Shown here: piece by piece, positions 23,740 to 32,079 of the stretch | Position numbering within the stretch: the first letter of the stretch is position 1 | How the letters are laid out: each line of letters begins with the position of its first letter | Assembly: GCA_002293535.1 (NCBI GenBank) | Contig: DBDK01000003.1 | Span: 1-64,000 of the forward strand | Length of the DNA stretch: 64,000 nt | Source of the DNA: Alistipes sp. UBA934 | GTDB lineage: Bacteria > Bacteroidota > Bacteroidia > Bacteroidales > Rikenellaceae | Reading direction: 5' to 3' | The notes under the pieces: generated by a model | Databases searched by the model: none | What the model was told of the DNA's origin: nothing | What the model saw: the letters and a program-made list of their open reading frames with translations, nothing else | Position numbers and translations under genes: made by a program

Positions 23740-25056
23740 ATGAAAAAACTATTTTTAACAGCGCTGGCAGCCGTGATTATGAGCGGTGCAGCAGTGGCTC
23801 AAATGCCCCCGATGGGAGTTACAGTGGCAAAGGTCGATGTGGCAAAACTTCGCGACGCCATCGCCAAGAGCGATGGCGAAATTGCCGACGCCAAGAAGAA
23901 CATCAAAGCTGCAACGTGGCTCAAGCGTGGCGATGTCTTCATTGATGCCGATGCAAAACCCGTGAACGGCCTTTATATGGGTATGCCCGAAGAGATTCTC
24001 AAGCTCTCGTTCGGCGACGCCCCCACCGAGGAGGTTGTTATAGGCGGCAGCCCCTATACTCTCTACAATTATGATCACTTCAAGGCATACACGTCCAACG
24101 GTGTGATAGATTTCTATGTTCCTGTAACAATCGTCGATGCCAATGCTCTCGACAAGGCCTATGATGCCTTCGACAAGGCTTATCAATTGGATGCCAAACA
24201 GGTAAAAAAGGTAGCCACAGGTATGGAGAACATCCGCAAAAAGAGCATCGAAGACGCCGGTTCCTACTATTCGCTGCAGGACTATGCAACCGCAGCTAAG
24301 GATTTCCGCCGCGCCTACAAAGCCAGCATCCACTCCTCTATGGATCGGATCGACACAATGTCTCTCTACTATGCCGGTATGTCGAGCGCCCTTGCAGGTG
24401 AATACACTACCGCTATCGAGGATATCGACAAAGCTATTGCGATGGGCTACGAGTCTGATGGCGACGTGTATCGTATGAAGTTCCTTTCTCTCTATAGCCT
24501 CGACAGAAAAGAAGAATCCCTTGAGGCTCTCAAACTGGGTCTTTCAAAGTATCCTACCAACGAAGACCTCATCGATATGATGATGCGCTATTACGCCGAA
24601 AACGACGGCGATCCTTCCAGCATTATTCCTTTGGTTCAGAGCGCCATTGACAAGAATCCCTCCAATCCCGTTCTCTATCAGGGCCTTGCTCGCGTGTATG
24701 ACAAGTTAGGCAGGAGCGATGAAGCGATCGACGCTATCAAAAAAGCAGTTGCTCTCACTCCGGATGACTTCGTGTCGAACTATCTCGAAGGTTTGTTCAT
24801 ACTTAAGAAGGGTGACGTTATGAACGAGGAGTTGGGTAAAATGACCATCACCAGCAGAGCCCAATATCAGACTGCGCTGGACGCCGTGAATGCTGTCTTT
24901 GCTCAGGCGCTTGCTCCGCTGGAAAAGGCTTACGAACTCGACCCGAAAGAGGCCTCGACCGTCGAGCTACTTAAGAACCTCACCTTCCGCCTTCGCGACG
25001 ACCAGGCAATGAACGCCAAGTACGAAAAGTACAACACACTATTACAAAGTATGTAA
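23740..25056 (+). CDS. Periplasmic TPR-repeat protein
   Basis: 438 residues with a signal peptide (MKKLFLTALAAVIMSGAAVAQ). The N-terminal third is a globular region. From about residue 170 onward there are tetratricopeptide repeats: GSYYSLQDYATAAKDFRRAY, MSSALAGEYTTAIEDIDKAI and LARVYDKLGRSDEAIDAIKKAV. TPR proteins act as scaffolds, here probably in the periplasm or on the inner face of the outer membrane. The partner is unknown. A strong terminator follows directly. Confidence 0.8.
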   Translation: MKKLFLTALAAVIMSGAAVAQMPPMGVTVAKVDVAKLRDAIAKSDGEIADAKKNIKAATWLKRGDVFIDADAKPVNGLYMGMPEEILKLSFGDAPTEEVVIGGSPYTLYNYDHFKAYTSNGVIDFYVPVTIVDANALDKAYDAFDKAYQLDAKQVKKVATGMENIRKKSIEDAGSYYSLQDYATAAKDFRRAYKASIHSSMDRIDTMSLYYAGMSSALAGEYTTAIEDIDKAIAMGYESDGDVYRMKFLSLYSLDRKEESLEALKLGLSKYPTNEDLIDMMMRYYAENDGDPSSIIPLVQSAIDKNPSNPVLYQGLARVYDKLGRSDEAIDAIKKAVALTPDDFVSNYLEGLFILKKGDVMNEELGKMTITSRAQYQTALDAVNAVFAQALAPLEKAYELDPKEASTVELLKNLTFRLRDDQAMNAKYEKYNTLLQSM

Positions 25057-25058
25057 GT

Positions 25059-25102
25059 AAGATAAAAGAAGCCCCGCCTTATGGCGGGGCTTCTTTTATC
25101 TT
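25059..25102. terminator. Bidirectional terminator between convergent genes
   Basis: A perfect 20-bp inverted repeat (25059-25078 with 25083-25102) around a TTAT loop, GC-rich in the centre (GCCCCGCC/GGCGGGGC) and flanked by A and T runs on both sides. It serves the TPR gene on the left. Its right arm contains the stop codon of the leftward DUF4293 gene, so both transcripts end here. Confidence 0.9.
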
Positions 25103-25461
25103 ATCCTCTCGGTATCGCGAATTAGCATTTGATCGCGCAGTACGCCGCGAAGAGCCAACCAGTTGATCAGAAGCGCAGTAAAGAAAAACAGCGGAGAGTA
25201 AGCCCAAGCTGTGTGGGCAATCCAGGAGTAATAGATGCTAAAGCCGGCGCTTCCTGCCAGCAGGACGAACTCAGCTATGAGCATACTGGTCTGCCGCGAC
25301 CGGTTCTTGAACAGGAAGATCGCCACAAATGGCACTAACGCTGCGATGCCGAAAAGTACAATCGCCCATCCGACCGCCAATGGGCCACTATCTATGAGTG
25401 CGCCGCAAACAACAAGCCCCACCGTAACGAGCATCCAAACCGTCTGAATTCTCTGTATCAT
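25096..25461 (-). CDS. DUF4293 family membrane protein
   Basis: 121 residues opening with the family-typical MIQRIQTVWMLVTVGL and containing four hydrophobic segments. DUF4293 is a Bacteroidetes-specific inner-membrane family of unknown function. The stop codon lies in the arm of the terminator at 25059-25102. The start overlaps the end of the upstream glycosyltransferase gene by 4 bp. Confidence 0.85.
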   Translation of the reverse strand: MIQRIQTVWMLVTVGLVVCGALIDSGPLAVGWAIVLFGIAALVPFVAIFLFKNRSRQTSMLIAEFVLLAGSAGFSIYYSWIAHTAWAYSPLFFFTALLINWLALRGVLRDQMLIRDTERIR

Positions 25462-26411
25462 ATCTCCCTGTCTATCTTATATTTATTTCTGTCACTCGCA
25501 TTGCGGTTTATCAGCTCACCCAGGAATCCCGTCAGGAACAGCATAACCCCCAGTACCAGTGTCACCAATGCGATATAGAACATCGGCTGATCTGCCACCC
25601 CTCTGAGAGGCAATCCTCGCGACTGCTTCACCAACTTTTCGACTATTAACCACACTGCCACAGCACCGCCGCCAAGGAACATCAACGTACCTAAACTGCC
25701 GAACAGGTACATCGGATGTCGCCCGAAACGCGCCAAAAAGGAGACGGTTATCAGATCCAAATAGCCTTTCACCATCCGCTCCAGTCCATATTTCGAGTGT
25801 CCGTATTTGCGCGCGTGATGCTCGACAACCTTCTCACCTATTCGCCTGAAGCCCATCTGACGCGCCAAAATCGGTATGTATCGGTGCATCTCGCCATAGA
25901 CTTCGATGCTCTTCACCACTGCACGACGATAGGCCTTCAGACCGCAGTTCATATCGTGTAGCGGAATTCCACTCACAAGACGTGTAGTTGCGTTATAAAA
26001 TTTGCTCGGCAGGCGCTTTCCTGCCGGATCGTGACGGTGTTTTTTCCAGCCAGACACAAGGTCGTAACCCTCCTCGATGATCATTCGGCGCAGTGCAGGA
26101 ATCTCATCGGGCGAGTCTTGCAGGTCGGCATCCATAGTCACCACCACCTCTCCGCGCGCCGCATCGAAACCCACATACAGAGCTGCCGATTTGCCATAGT
26201 TGTGCGCAAACCTGATACCTCGAATCACACCCGGCGCCCTACTTACCAACTCTTCTATCACCTCCCACGAGCCGTCGGTCGAGCCGTCATCCACAAAGAT
26301 CAACTCCCACGAAAGCCCCTCGACTTTCATCACACGCTCCACCCACGCGGCAAGTTCCGCAAGGGACTCTTCCTCGTTCAGTAGTGGTACTATTATGGAA
26401 AGATCAAGCAT
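25458..26411 (-). CDS. Family 2 glycosyltransferase (DPM1/GtrB-like) with C-terminal membrane helices
   Basis: 317 residues. The GT-A domain shows LSIIVPLLNEEESL at the N-terminus, DDGSTDGS, the DxD-type motif VVTMDADLQDSPDEI, and HDMNCGLKAYRRAVV. Two transmembrane helices near the C-terminus (LFGSLGTLMFLGGGAVAVWL and FYIALVTLVLGVMLFLTGFL) fit enzymes that transfer a sugar from a nucleotide donor to undecaprenyl phosphate. The ATG at 26411 is used; the alternative at 26423 is TTG. It overlaps the DUF4199 gene by 8 bp. Confidence 0.9.
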   Translation of the reverse strand: MLDLSIIVPLLNEEESLAELAAWVERVMKVEGLSWELIFVDDGSTDGSWEVIEELVSRAPGVIRGIRFAHNYGKSAALYVGFDAARGEVVVTMDADLQDSPDEIPALRRMIIEEGYDLVSGWKKHRHDPAGKRLPSKFYNATTRLVSGIPLHDMNCGLKAYRRAVVKSIEVYGEMHRYIPILARQMGFRRIGEKVVEHHARKYGHSKYGLERMVKGYLDLITVSFLARFGRHPMYLFGSLGTLMFLGGGAVAVWLIVEKLVKQSRGLPLRGVADQPMFYIALVTLVLGVMLFLTGFLGELINRNASDRNKYKIDREI

Positions 26412-26916
26412 CGCCACCAGCAAAAATATCGGGTTTTTTGGTCACAAATGTGCACAGGATCAATCCCAGAAAACCTCCCCTAAAGATGAGTTCGATCACA
26501 CCCTGAAATATCCAAAAGAATGGATTCCGCAACATACCGAAAGCCATCGAACGTATCTGGTCGGGCATATCACCCAGCGAGGTTTCAAATATCGAGGTGT
26601 AGTATTCCGGCGCTATGAAGTTGTACATCAGGAATCTGCTCACACCAAACACCACGCCTGCGAACAACATCATTGCCAACACAAAACCGAACGCACGCGC
26701 ATAGGGATACCCCTCGGCTGCGGACGAAAGTCGTGCATTTCGCCGCCCGGTAGAAACTATCAGCCAGCACAGCACAATGAAAATCAGCAACTCATAAGCC
26801 CAGCCTGCCGTTGTTTCCAACTTCAGTCCCCAGCTTATGAGATTCACGCCGAACAGCGCCACTCCACCTAAAAAGCCCCAGTTCGAGGCCCCTTGCCAAA
26901 ATTGTTTTTTAGTCAT
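26404..26916 (-). CDS. DUF4199 family membrane protein
   Basis: 170 residues with four predicted membrane helices, matching DUF4199, a Bacteroidetes inner-membrane family often encoded next to this class of glycosyltransferase. Function unknown. Its start overlaps the stop of the YciO-like gene by ATGA, so translation is probably coupled. Confidence 0.85.
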   Translation of the reverse strand: MTKKQFWQGASNWGFLGGVALFGVNLISWGLKLETTAGWAYELLIFIVLCWLIVSTGRRNARLSSAAEGYPYARAFGFVLAMMLFAGVVFGVSRFLMYNFIAPEYYTSIFETSLGDMPDQIRSMAFGMLRNPFFWIFQGVIELIFRGGFLGLILCTFVTKKPDIFAGGDA

Positions 26917-27515
26917 ATTAACTCTCCCAAACCTTCTCTTAAAACCACGGGGTCGTCACCGGTCAAATCCACCACAGTCGTTGCCGTCGAGGCTCCGATT
27001 CCTCCGTCTATAACCATATCCACCACCCGACCATAGCGCTCGACAAGCAACTCCGGGTCGGTCATATACTCCACCATCTCTTCGTCATCCTTCACCGAAG
27101 TGGTCAGCATCGGACAGCCTAACTCTTCGACCAACGCTCTTGCGATATTGCTTCCGGGGATGCGTACTCCGATACTTTTGCGCTTGGCCAGCGCCTTTTC
27201 GGGCACCCTCGATAGCGGCGAAAGCAGAAAAGTGAACGGCCCCGGCAGGTTGCGCTTCAGTACTCGGAACTGCGGATTATCCACCTTCGCGTAGTCGGCC
27301 ACGCGTGCCAACGAATCGAACACAAGCGTGAACACACTCTCGTTTTTGCCCTTTATCGCCCCCATCCGCTCGATCGCCTTGGGGTTCTTCAGCGAACAGC
27401 CGAACGCATAAACGCTGTCCGTAGGATAAACGATCACCCCATCGGCGCGCAACACCTCTGCGGCGTGCGCAATCTGTTTGGGATTGGGATTATCGTGCCA
27501 GATCTTTACAAGCAT
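26913..27515 (-). CDS. YciO/YrdC (Sua5-like) threonylcarbamoyl-AMP synthase family protein
   Basis: 200 residues with the YrdC fold: GVIVYPTDSVYAFGCSL for ATP/threonine binding, IERMGAIKGKN (the KRxxx-type motif), LPGPFTFLLSP, SIGVRIPG and TTVVDLTGD. The family makes threonylcarbamoyl-AMP for the t6A37 tRNA modification. The short form without a SUA5 domain resembles YciO, whose in vivo role is less certain. It sits 3 bp after folE on the same strand. Confidence 0.88.
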   Translation of the reverse strand: MLVKIWHDNPNPKQIAHAAEVLRADGVIVYPTDSVYAFGCSLKNPKAIERMGAIKGKNESVFTLVFDSLARVADYAKVDNPQFRVLKRNLPGPFTFLLSPLSRVPEKALAKRKSIGVRIPGSNIARALVEELGCPMLTTSVKDDEEMVEYMTDPELLVERYGRVVDMVIDGGIGASTATTVVDLTGDDPVVLREGLGELI

Positions 27516-27518
27516 CTC

Positions 27519-28079
27519 TTAGTGCAGGTTGTTACTTATCAATGTTATAAACTCTTCCCTGGTTCTGTGTTGCGACAGGAAAATACCTGTGAAAGCCGAA
27601 GTCGTCGTTACCGAATTTTGTTTCTGTACTCCCCTCATCGACATACAAGTATGGTGCGCCTCGATCACCACAGCCACTCCCATCGGGTTCAGCACCTCCT
27701 GAATACAGTCACGGATCTGCACCGTCAGTCTCTCCTGCACCTGCAACCGGCGGGCAAAACAGTCCACCACACGGGCGATCTTCGACAAACCCGTAATGTA
27801 GCCGTCAGGAATGTAGGCCACGTGCGCCTTCCCGATTATGGGCAGCAGGTGGTGTTCGCACATCGAGTAAATTTCGATATCCTTCACCAATACCATCTGC
27901 TTGTACTCTTCCTTGAACATCGCCGAGGTAAGTATTTCACGCGGGTCTTCTTTGTAGCCTTTTGTCAGGAACCCCCACGCCTTGGCTACCCTTTCGGGAG
28001 TCTTGACAAGGCCCTCCCTGTCAGGATCTTCGCCCAGCAGCTTAAGTATTTCACGATAGTGGTTTTCCAACTCCTTCAT
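27519..28079 (-). CDS. folE: GTP cyclohydrolase I
   Basis: Converts GTP to dihydroneopterin triphosphate, the first step of folate synthesis. At 186 residues it has the zinc ligands in MCEHHLLPIIGKAHVAYIP and the later Cys of HHTCMSMRG, the core DGYITGLSKIARVV, and QVQERLTVQI. The ATG at 28079 was chosen because the -7 box at 28086-28093 lies just upstream; an in-frame TTG at 28088 would overlap the box. folK is encoded about 7 kb away on the same strand. Confidence 0.96.
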   Translation of the reverse strand: MKELENHYREILKLLGEDPDREGLVKTPERVAKAWGFLTKGYKEDPREILTSAMFKEEYKQMVLVKDIEIYSMCEHHLLPIIGKAHVAYIPDGYITGLSKIARVVDCFARRLQVQERLTVQIRDCIQEVLNPMGVAVVIEAHHTCMSMRGVQKQNSVTTTSAFTGIFLSQHRTREEFITLISNNLH

Positions 28080-28085
28080 AGGTTG

Positions 28086-28093
28086 CAAAGATA
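28086..28093 (-). promoter_or_regulatory. folE: -7 box of folE (TATCTTTG)
   Basis: TATCTTTG on the minus strand ends 6 bp before the folE ATG, so the transcript should start at or next to the start codon. Confidence 0.6.
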
Positions 28094-28104
28094 AGAAAAA
28101 CTTC

Positions 28105-29088
28105 CTATACTATTCTCTGAGTGCGTGCATTTTCCGTCAGGGCGAGACTCTGCAGATCGACCTCCGTCAGCAGCACGAGCCCCTTCCTGCCACTCACCCA
28201 GCTCAATCTTTCGCCGAGTGGCGCATCCGTTTCCAGCATCGCCAGCTCCCTCACCAGCGAAAGGGTCTCGTTCGAAGCGAGAGAATCCGTCCCCACTCTG
28301 ATGCGAAGACCGTTCTTTCGTAGCAATTCCACCGGCGGCTTCAGACCCGAAATGTAGCGATTCGACCCTGGACACAGCACCCAGGTTACCGCAGCCGTAA
28401 AATGCCCCATCAATATGTCTATGTCTCGCTGCGTCACGCAGCAGTTGTGCACCAGAACCACCGGCCTGTCCGCTGGTACCTGCTCCACCAGCCGCACAGC
28501 AGGGTCATCCACCTCATATTCGCTCTCCATAAAGTGTATAGATAACGGTCGTAAAGCCGACGGCGATTTATTTTCCGCACTCACCACTGCCTCAAAGGTC
28601 GCCTTGTCCAAAGAGTATAGCGAATGTGGAGTAAGATTGTTCGCTCCGGCAGGCACCGTGGCGCCAAAACCAAAAATCTCGCGAAAACTCAGATAGCGGA
28701 CAGGACTTTCCGCTTTCAGTTCAAAGGTGCTCTCTCCGTTGCAGATGTCCCACACTTCGCTCACCCCGTCGGCCCACATCTTTGAATCCCAAAACTTCGC
28801 TCCCTCGATTCCTCCGCCGCGAGGAGCTTTTTTCATCGCCTCAACAAATCCTTCGAATCCTTCCCCGCTCGGGATCATCCCCCTCAGATGCGAGAGTTCC
28901 AGATGGCAATGCGCATTCAGCATTCCCGGCATCAAAATTCCCGGATAGAACTCCACACCCGCCTCGCCATCAAGATGCGCGGTCTGAGAAACGGAGATAA
29001 CCTCTCCCCTCTCGTCCACTGTCACCACCCTTCCGGGCGCTAACTCACCGGAGGGAGTCAGCCACAGGTGTGAGGAAATTCGCCTCAT
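28105..29088 (-). CDS. Amidohydrolase family (adenosine/cytosine deaminase-like) protein, shortened
   Basis: 327 residues of the metal-dependent amidohydrolase superfamily. The N-terminal metal site is in GMLNAHCHLELSHL, a second ligand His is probably in LSIHFMESEYEV (HxxE), a third His is in VLVHNCCV, and the metal-ligand Asp is in GTDSLASN. This set resembles aminofutalosine/adenosine-type deaminases, some of which serve futalosine-pathway menaquinone synthesis, but that role is speculative. It is shorter than the usual 380 residues, with gaps before SIHFMES and near the C-terminus (LSWVSG joins directly to RKGLVLL). The 5' end overlaps the DUF4296 gene by 44 bp. Confidence 0.8.
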   Translation of the reverse strand: MRRISSHLWLTPSGELAPGRVVTVDERGEVISVSQTAHLDGEAGVEFYPGILMPGMLNAHCHLELSHLRGMIPSGEGFEGFVEAMKKAPRGGGIEGAKFWDSKMWADGVSEVWDICNGESTFELKAESPVRYLSFREIFGFGATVPAGANNLTPHSLYSLDKATFEAVVSAENKSPSALRPLSIHFMESEYEVDDPAVRLVEQVPADRPVVLVHNCCVTQRDIDILMGHFTAAVTWVLCPGSNRYISGLKPPVELLRKNGLRIRVGTDSLASNETLSLVRELAMLETDAPLGERLSWVSGRKGLVLLTEVDLQSLALTENARTQRIV

Positions 29089-29821
29089 ATCTAAACAGTT
29101 CTCGCGCCATAGAGTCGATCGCCACAGCGGCAGGCAGGCGATAGGTCACCTTCAGAGAGTCGATCGTCAGTGCCGGAGTTTTCACATCGTTCCGTGGGTA
29201 TGGATTCAGGTCGATCACTAACCGTCGTGTCGTAGTGTCCGTATCCACTGTTACAGTCATCCGCGTACGCTCCTCGCGAACCAATCTGCGCGAGTTGCCA
29301 CCTATGTCTACGCGCAGACTTCCATTCCTATCCGTGGAATCGACCATATATTTGAAATCCACCTCATAACTTCCCTCACGGACCGGCAACACGATGCGCA
29401 ATCGTCCCGTGTCGGCCACCCGCCTTACCCTTATCGAGCGTTCAAAATAGACCTCTTCGGCATACTTGTCGCGGGCCCGGCGTGCTATCGTATCTATCGC
29501 CGCCAATCGGTGGTTGTATGCGCCGCTCTCCGCCTGTAGTATTTCCATTGCCCGCTCTACCACATCGTCGCTCAGGCGCGCGCTCTTTCGTTTGGCAAAG
29601 CTTCCTATTGTGAATTGAATATCATCGCTGGTGTAGCCATACTTTTCAAACACGGGCTCATAGATATTCAGCGAATCCAGCTGTAACGATGGCTCTTCAT
29701 TGATGTAAGCATCCACAAGATAGATGTCGTGGAAAATCTGTGCGAGCCGTTCGTCCGGAATAATTCTCGGCCCTCCGCAGCTCGTCAGCAGCACAGTCAA
29801 TATAAGAGTGATGCGCTTCAT
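29045..29821 (-). CDS. DUF4296 lipoprotein
   Basis: 258 residues. The start at 29821 (MKRITLILTVLLTSCGG) gives a lipoprotein signal with lipobox LTSC (Cys16), so the protein should be anchored in the periplasm or outer membrane. The segment ERLAQIFHDIYLVDAYINE is typical of DUF4296. The C-terminal half is beta-rich. Function unknown. Its ATG overlaps the stop of the permease gene by 4 bp, and its 3' end runs 44 bp into the amidohydrolase gene in another frame. Confidence 0.85.
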   Translation of the reverse strand: MKRITLILTVLLTSCGGPRIIPDERLAQIFHDIYLVDAYINEEPSLQLDSLNIYEPVFEKYGYTSDDIQFTIGSFAKRKSARLSDDVVERAMEILQAESGAYNHRLAAIDTIARRARDKYAEEVYFERSIRVRRVADTGRLRIVLPVREGSYEVDFKYMVDSTDRNGSLRVDIGGNSRRLVREERTRMTVTVDTDTTTRRLVIDLNPYPRNDVKTPALTIDSLKVTYRLPAAVAIDSMARELFRYEANFLTPVADSLR

Positions 29822-30960
29822 TTTTTGATCGTCGCTCGCACCGTAAAGGTAGTAATAATCCAGACAACGGCGACAAACGCCACGCAAATCACCGCAATAT
29901 CCTCTATGCGCATTCTCACCGGATAACTCTCTATTAGAAACGTCCCTCCCGGCATCGGCACAAGACCGAAGATCTGTTGAGCACCACACACCAAAACCCC
30001 CAGCACCAGCCCCCCCAATGCCCCTATCGCACCGATCATCATCCCCTGCCGCACAAACACACTGCGCACCATCCCCGTCGAAGCCCCCATCGCTTCCAAT
30101 GTATCAATGCCCGCCCTCTTGTCTATGATCAGCATTATCAGCGAGCCAACTATCGAGAACGAAGCGATAAGTAGCACCAGCAGCCCAATGAAAAATATGC
30201 CCCACTTTTCGAGCTTCATTATTCGGTACATCGATGCCTTCTGCTCTTCACGCGTCAGCACCTGGAAATCCTCTCCCGCAATGTTCGCCACTTCGGCCTT
30301 CAATCTCTTTTCGCCAGCACCCGTTTCCAGTCTGACCGCCAATCCCGATGCTCTCTTTTCATAGTCGAACAACCCTTGGGCGAACTCCAGCGGCACAATC
30401 ACATACTCGCCGTCAGTCTCAGCATCCAGCACAAAAACTCCCGTCACGGGAGCTTCGGCGGCGGAAAAACTGCTTAACGGCAATAGTGCCGAATAGCTGC
30501 CTCGCCGCGGAGCGTAGAACTTCAATTGCTCAGTAAAACCCTGCCTGATACCCAATTCATAGGCTATTCCCTGACCCACAATCGCCCCTGCACTCAAAGT
30601 ATCCACCCCAAGAATCGTCGCAGTAGTCTGTCGTCCGTAATATTCGAGCACAGCACTGTCTTCCAATACAAACGATACCCCTTTAACCTCCTCAAGTGCT
30701 CCTATCTTCTCTGCATCCAGCGCCACCACGTCGAAAACCTTCCCTTCTGCCGGTCGCACCAAAAAGTCAGGATCGAAATCCCTATACATTTGGCGGATCA
30801 GCTCGTCGAAACCGCTGAATACCGCCATCAGGATCACCATAGCAGCCACAGGAATTCCTACCGCCACCATACTCACCCTTGAGATGACATTGATCACAGA
30901 GTGGGATTTGGCCGAGAAAAGAAACCGGCGCGCAATGAAATTATTTAAGGAGATCCTCAA
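29818..30960 (-). CDS. LolC/LolE-type ABC transporter permease (FtsX family)
   Basis: About 380 residues with the FtsX-like layout: one N-terminal membrane helix after FIARRFLFSAKSHSVINVIS, a large periplasmic domain, then three C-terminal helices with SIVGSLIMLIIDKRAGIDTL and the coupling region EAMGASTGMVRSVF. Family members extract lipoproteins from the inner membrane for delivery to the outer membrane. No ATPase gene is adjacent. The start is uncertain: TTG at 30960 gives the best N-terminus and overlaps rbfA by 20 bp. A GTG at 31017 would add a non-homologous stretch inside rbfA. Confidence 0.85.
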   Translation of the reverse strand: MRISLNNFIARRFLFSAKSHSVINVISRVSMVAVGIPVAAMVILMAVFSGFDELIRQMYRDFDPDFLVRPAEGKVFDVVALDAEKIGALEEVKGVSFVLEDSAVLEYYGRQTTATILGVDTLSAGAIVGQGIAYELGIRQGFTEQLKFYAPRRGSYSALLPLSSFSAAEAPVTGVFVLDAETDGEYVIVPLEFAQGLFDYEKRASGLAVRLETGAGEKRLKAEVANIAGEDFQVLTREEQKASMYRIMKLEKWGIFFIGLLVLLIASFSIVGSLIMLIIDKRAGIDTLEAMGASTGMVRSVFVRQGMMIGAIGALGGLVLGVLVCGAQQIFGLVPMPGGTFLIESYPVRMRIEDIAVICVAFVAVVWIITTFTVRATIKK

Positions 30961-31279
30961 TCTTCTCGATATATTCGAACGAATCGTCCAACACGAACAC
31001 CATCTCCGGCACGACACGAAGTTGATTGCGCAGTCGCCCGCCCAGAGCCTTTCTGATGGCCCAATTGTTGGTCCCCAACGCCCCCATTATTTCGCCGTGC
31101 CTCTCGAACGGGAACACGCTCACGTGCACTCTCGCATACTCCAGGTCAGGACTCATCCTCACGCCCATTACCGTAACCATCGCCCCGCGAAACAATTCTC
31201 GAAACTCCCTCGAAAACAGCTCTCCAAGGTCTTTCTGAATCTGTCGCGCCACTCTCTGTTGTCTTGAAACGTCCGCCAT
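30941..31279 (-). CDS. rbfA: Ribosome-binding factor A
   Basis: 112 residues, a KH-like protein that assists maturation of the 30S subunit and 16S rRNA 5' end. Recognisable features are RQQRVARQIQKDLGELF at the N-terminus, VTVMGVRMSPDLEYARVHVSVF, LRNQLRVVPEMVFVLDDSFEY and an acidic end. The order beta-barrel, rbfA, LolC/E-like permease is common in Bacteroidales. The start codon shares one base with the preceding stop. Confidence 0.92.
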   Translation of the reverse strand: MADVSRQQRVARQIQKDLGELFSREFRELFRGAMVTVMGVRMSPDLEYARVHVSVFPFERHGEIMGALGTNNWAIRKALGGRLRNQLRVVPEMVFVLDDSFEYIEKIEDLLK

Positions 31280-32076
31280 CAGTATGAGATTTTAATGTTG
31301 CGAAAATCGGTTTCATTAGGCGAGGCCACACGCGCCCTTCGCAACGGCGGTTCTTTTATGCCTCCCTTCCCCAGACGGAAGAATACCCCCACTGTAACAA
31401 ACAGATTGTCCAGCTCCGAACGTATCGACCCCTCTTCGTTGAACACATATTTAGTCTTGGTGCGCAGAATGTCCGACATTCCGTAATAGTACCTCGCCTC
31501 GGCAAACACCTCCATCCGCCCGAACAGAACCCCTACTCCGAAGCCTCCCAGAAAGCCGTAATTCCAACGAACATCGCGTGAGGTCTCCATCATATAAGGA
31601 ACCGTTTCCGTCTCAAAGGTCTTTCCACCGTTATCATATACCGTTTGCGTAAAGGTAGTCAGATCGTCACCCGTCCCCAGATTGTATGTAAGCGTAAAAC
31701 CTGCGTTCAAAAATAGACGCACGTGTCTGTTGGCCATATAGAGGTGTGGTTGCCAGATAAGCGGCAGCGTCACCGAGCTCACCGTTCGGGTCTTCATCGT
31801 ATAGTTCGTCGTGTCGGAGCGAATCCCCTCCGTAATGATCTTATAGCCCCTCATCTGATACTCCAGTTCGGCCGACACGCCTCCCACGACCTGCTGGGCA
31901 CTGTAATATTTCCACATCACCCCGCCCGTATAACGTCCCCACTGCATACCACCCTCCTTCACGGGGTAGAAGCGACCCTGCATCGCTCCGTAGCCCACCT
32001 TGGCACCTATGTAGTGCTGCGCCGAGGCACTCCACGCACAAACCGACAGAACCACTATGCAAACCAGTTTCTTCAT
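31279..32076 (-). CDS. Outer-membrane beta-barrel protein (PorT-like)
   Basis: 265 residues with a signal peptide (MKKLVCIVVLSVCAWSASA, cleavage before QHYIGAKV). A barrel of alternating strands follows, including VSAELEYQMRGYKI, VTLPLIWQPHLYMA, RLFLNAGFTLTYNLG and VFAEARYYYGMSDI. LPL-type strands and the overall length are those of the PorT/OMP beta-barrel family. A basic tail (PPLRRARV) follows the last strand. Specific function not evident. It lies 3 bp after the large lipoprotein gene. Confidence 0.8.
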   Translation of the reverse strand: MKKLVCIVVLSVCAWSASAQHYIGAKVGYGAMQGRFYPVKEGGMQWGRYTGGVMWKYYSAQQVVGGVSAELEYQMRGYKIITEGIRSDTTNYTMKTRTVSSVTLPLIWQPHLYMANRHVRLFLNAGFTLTYNLGTGDDLTTFTQTVYDNGGKTFETETVPYMMETSRDVRWNYGFLGGFGVGVLFGRMEVFAEARYYYGMSDILRTKTKYVFNEEGSIRSELDNLFVTVGVFFRLGKGGIKEPPLRRARVASPNETDFRNIKISY

Positions 32077-32079
32077 CGC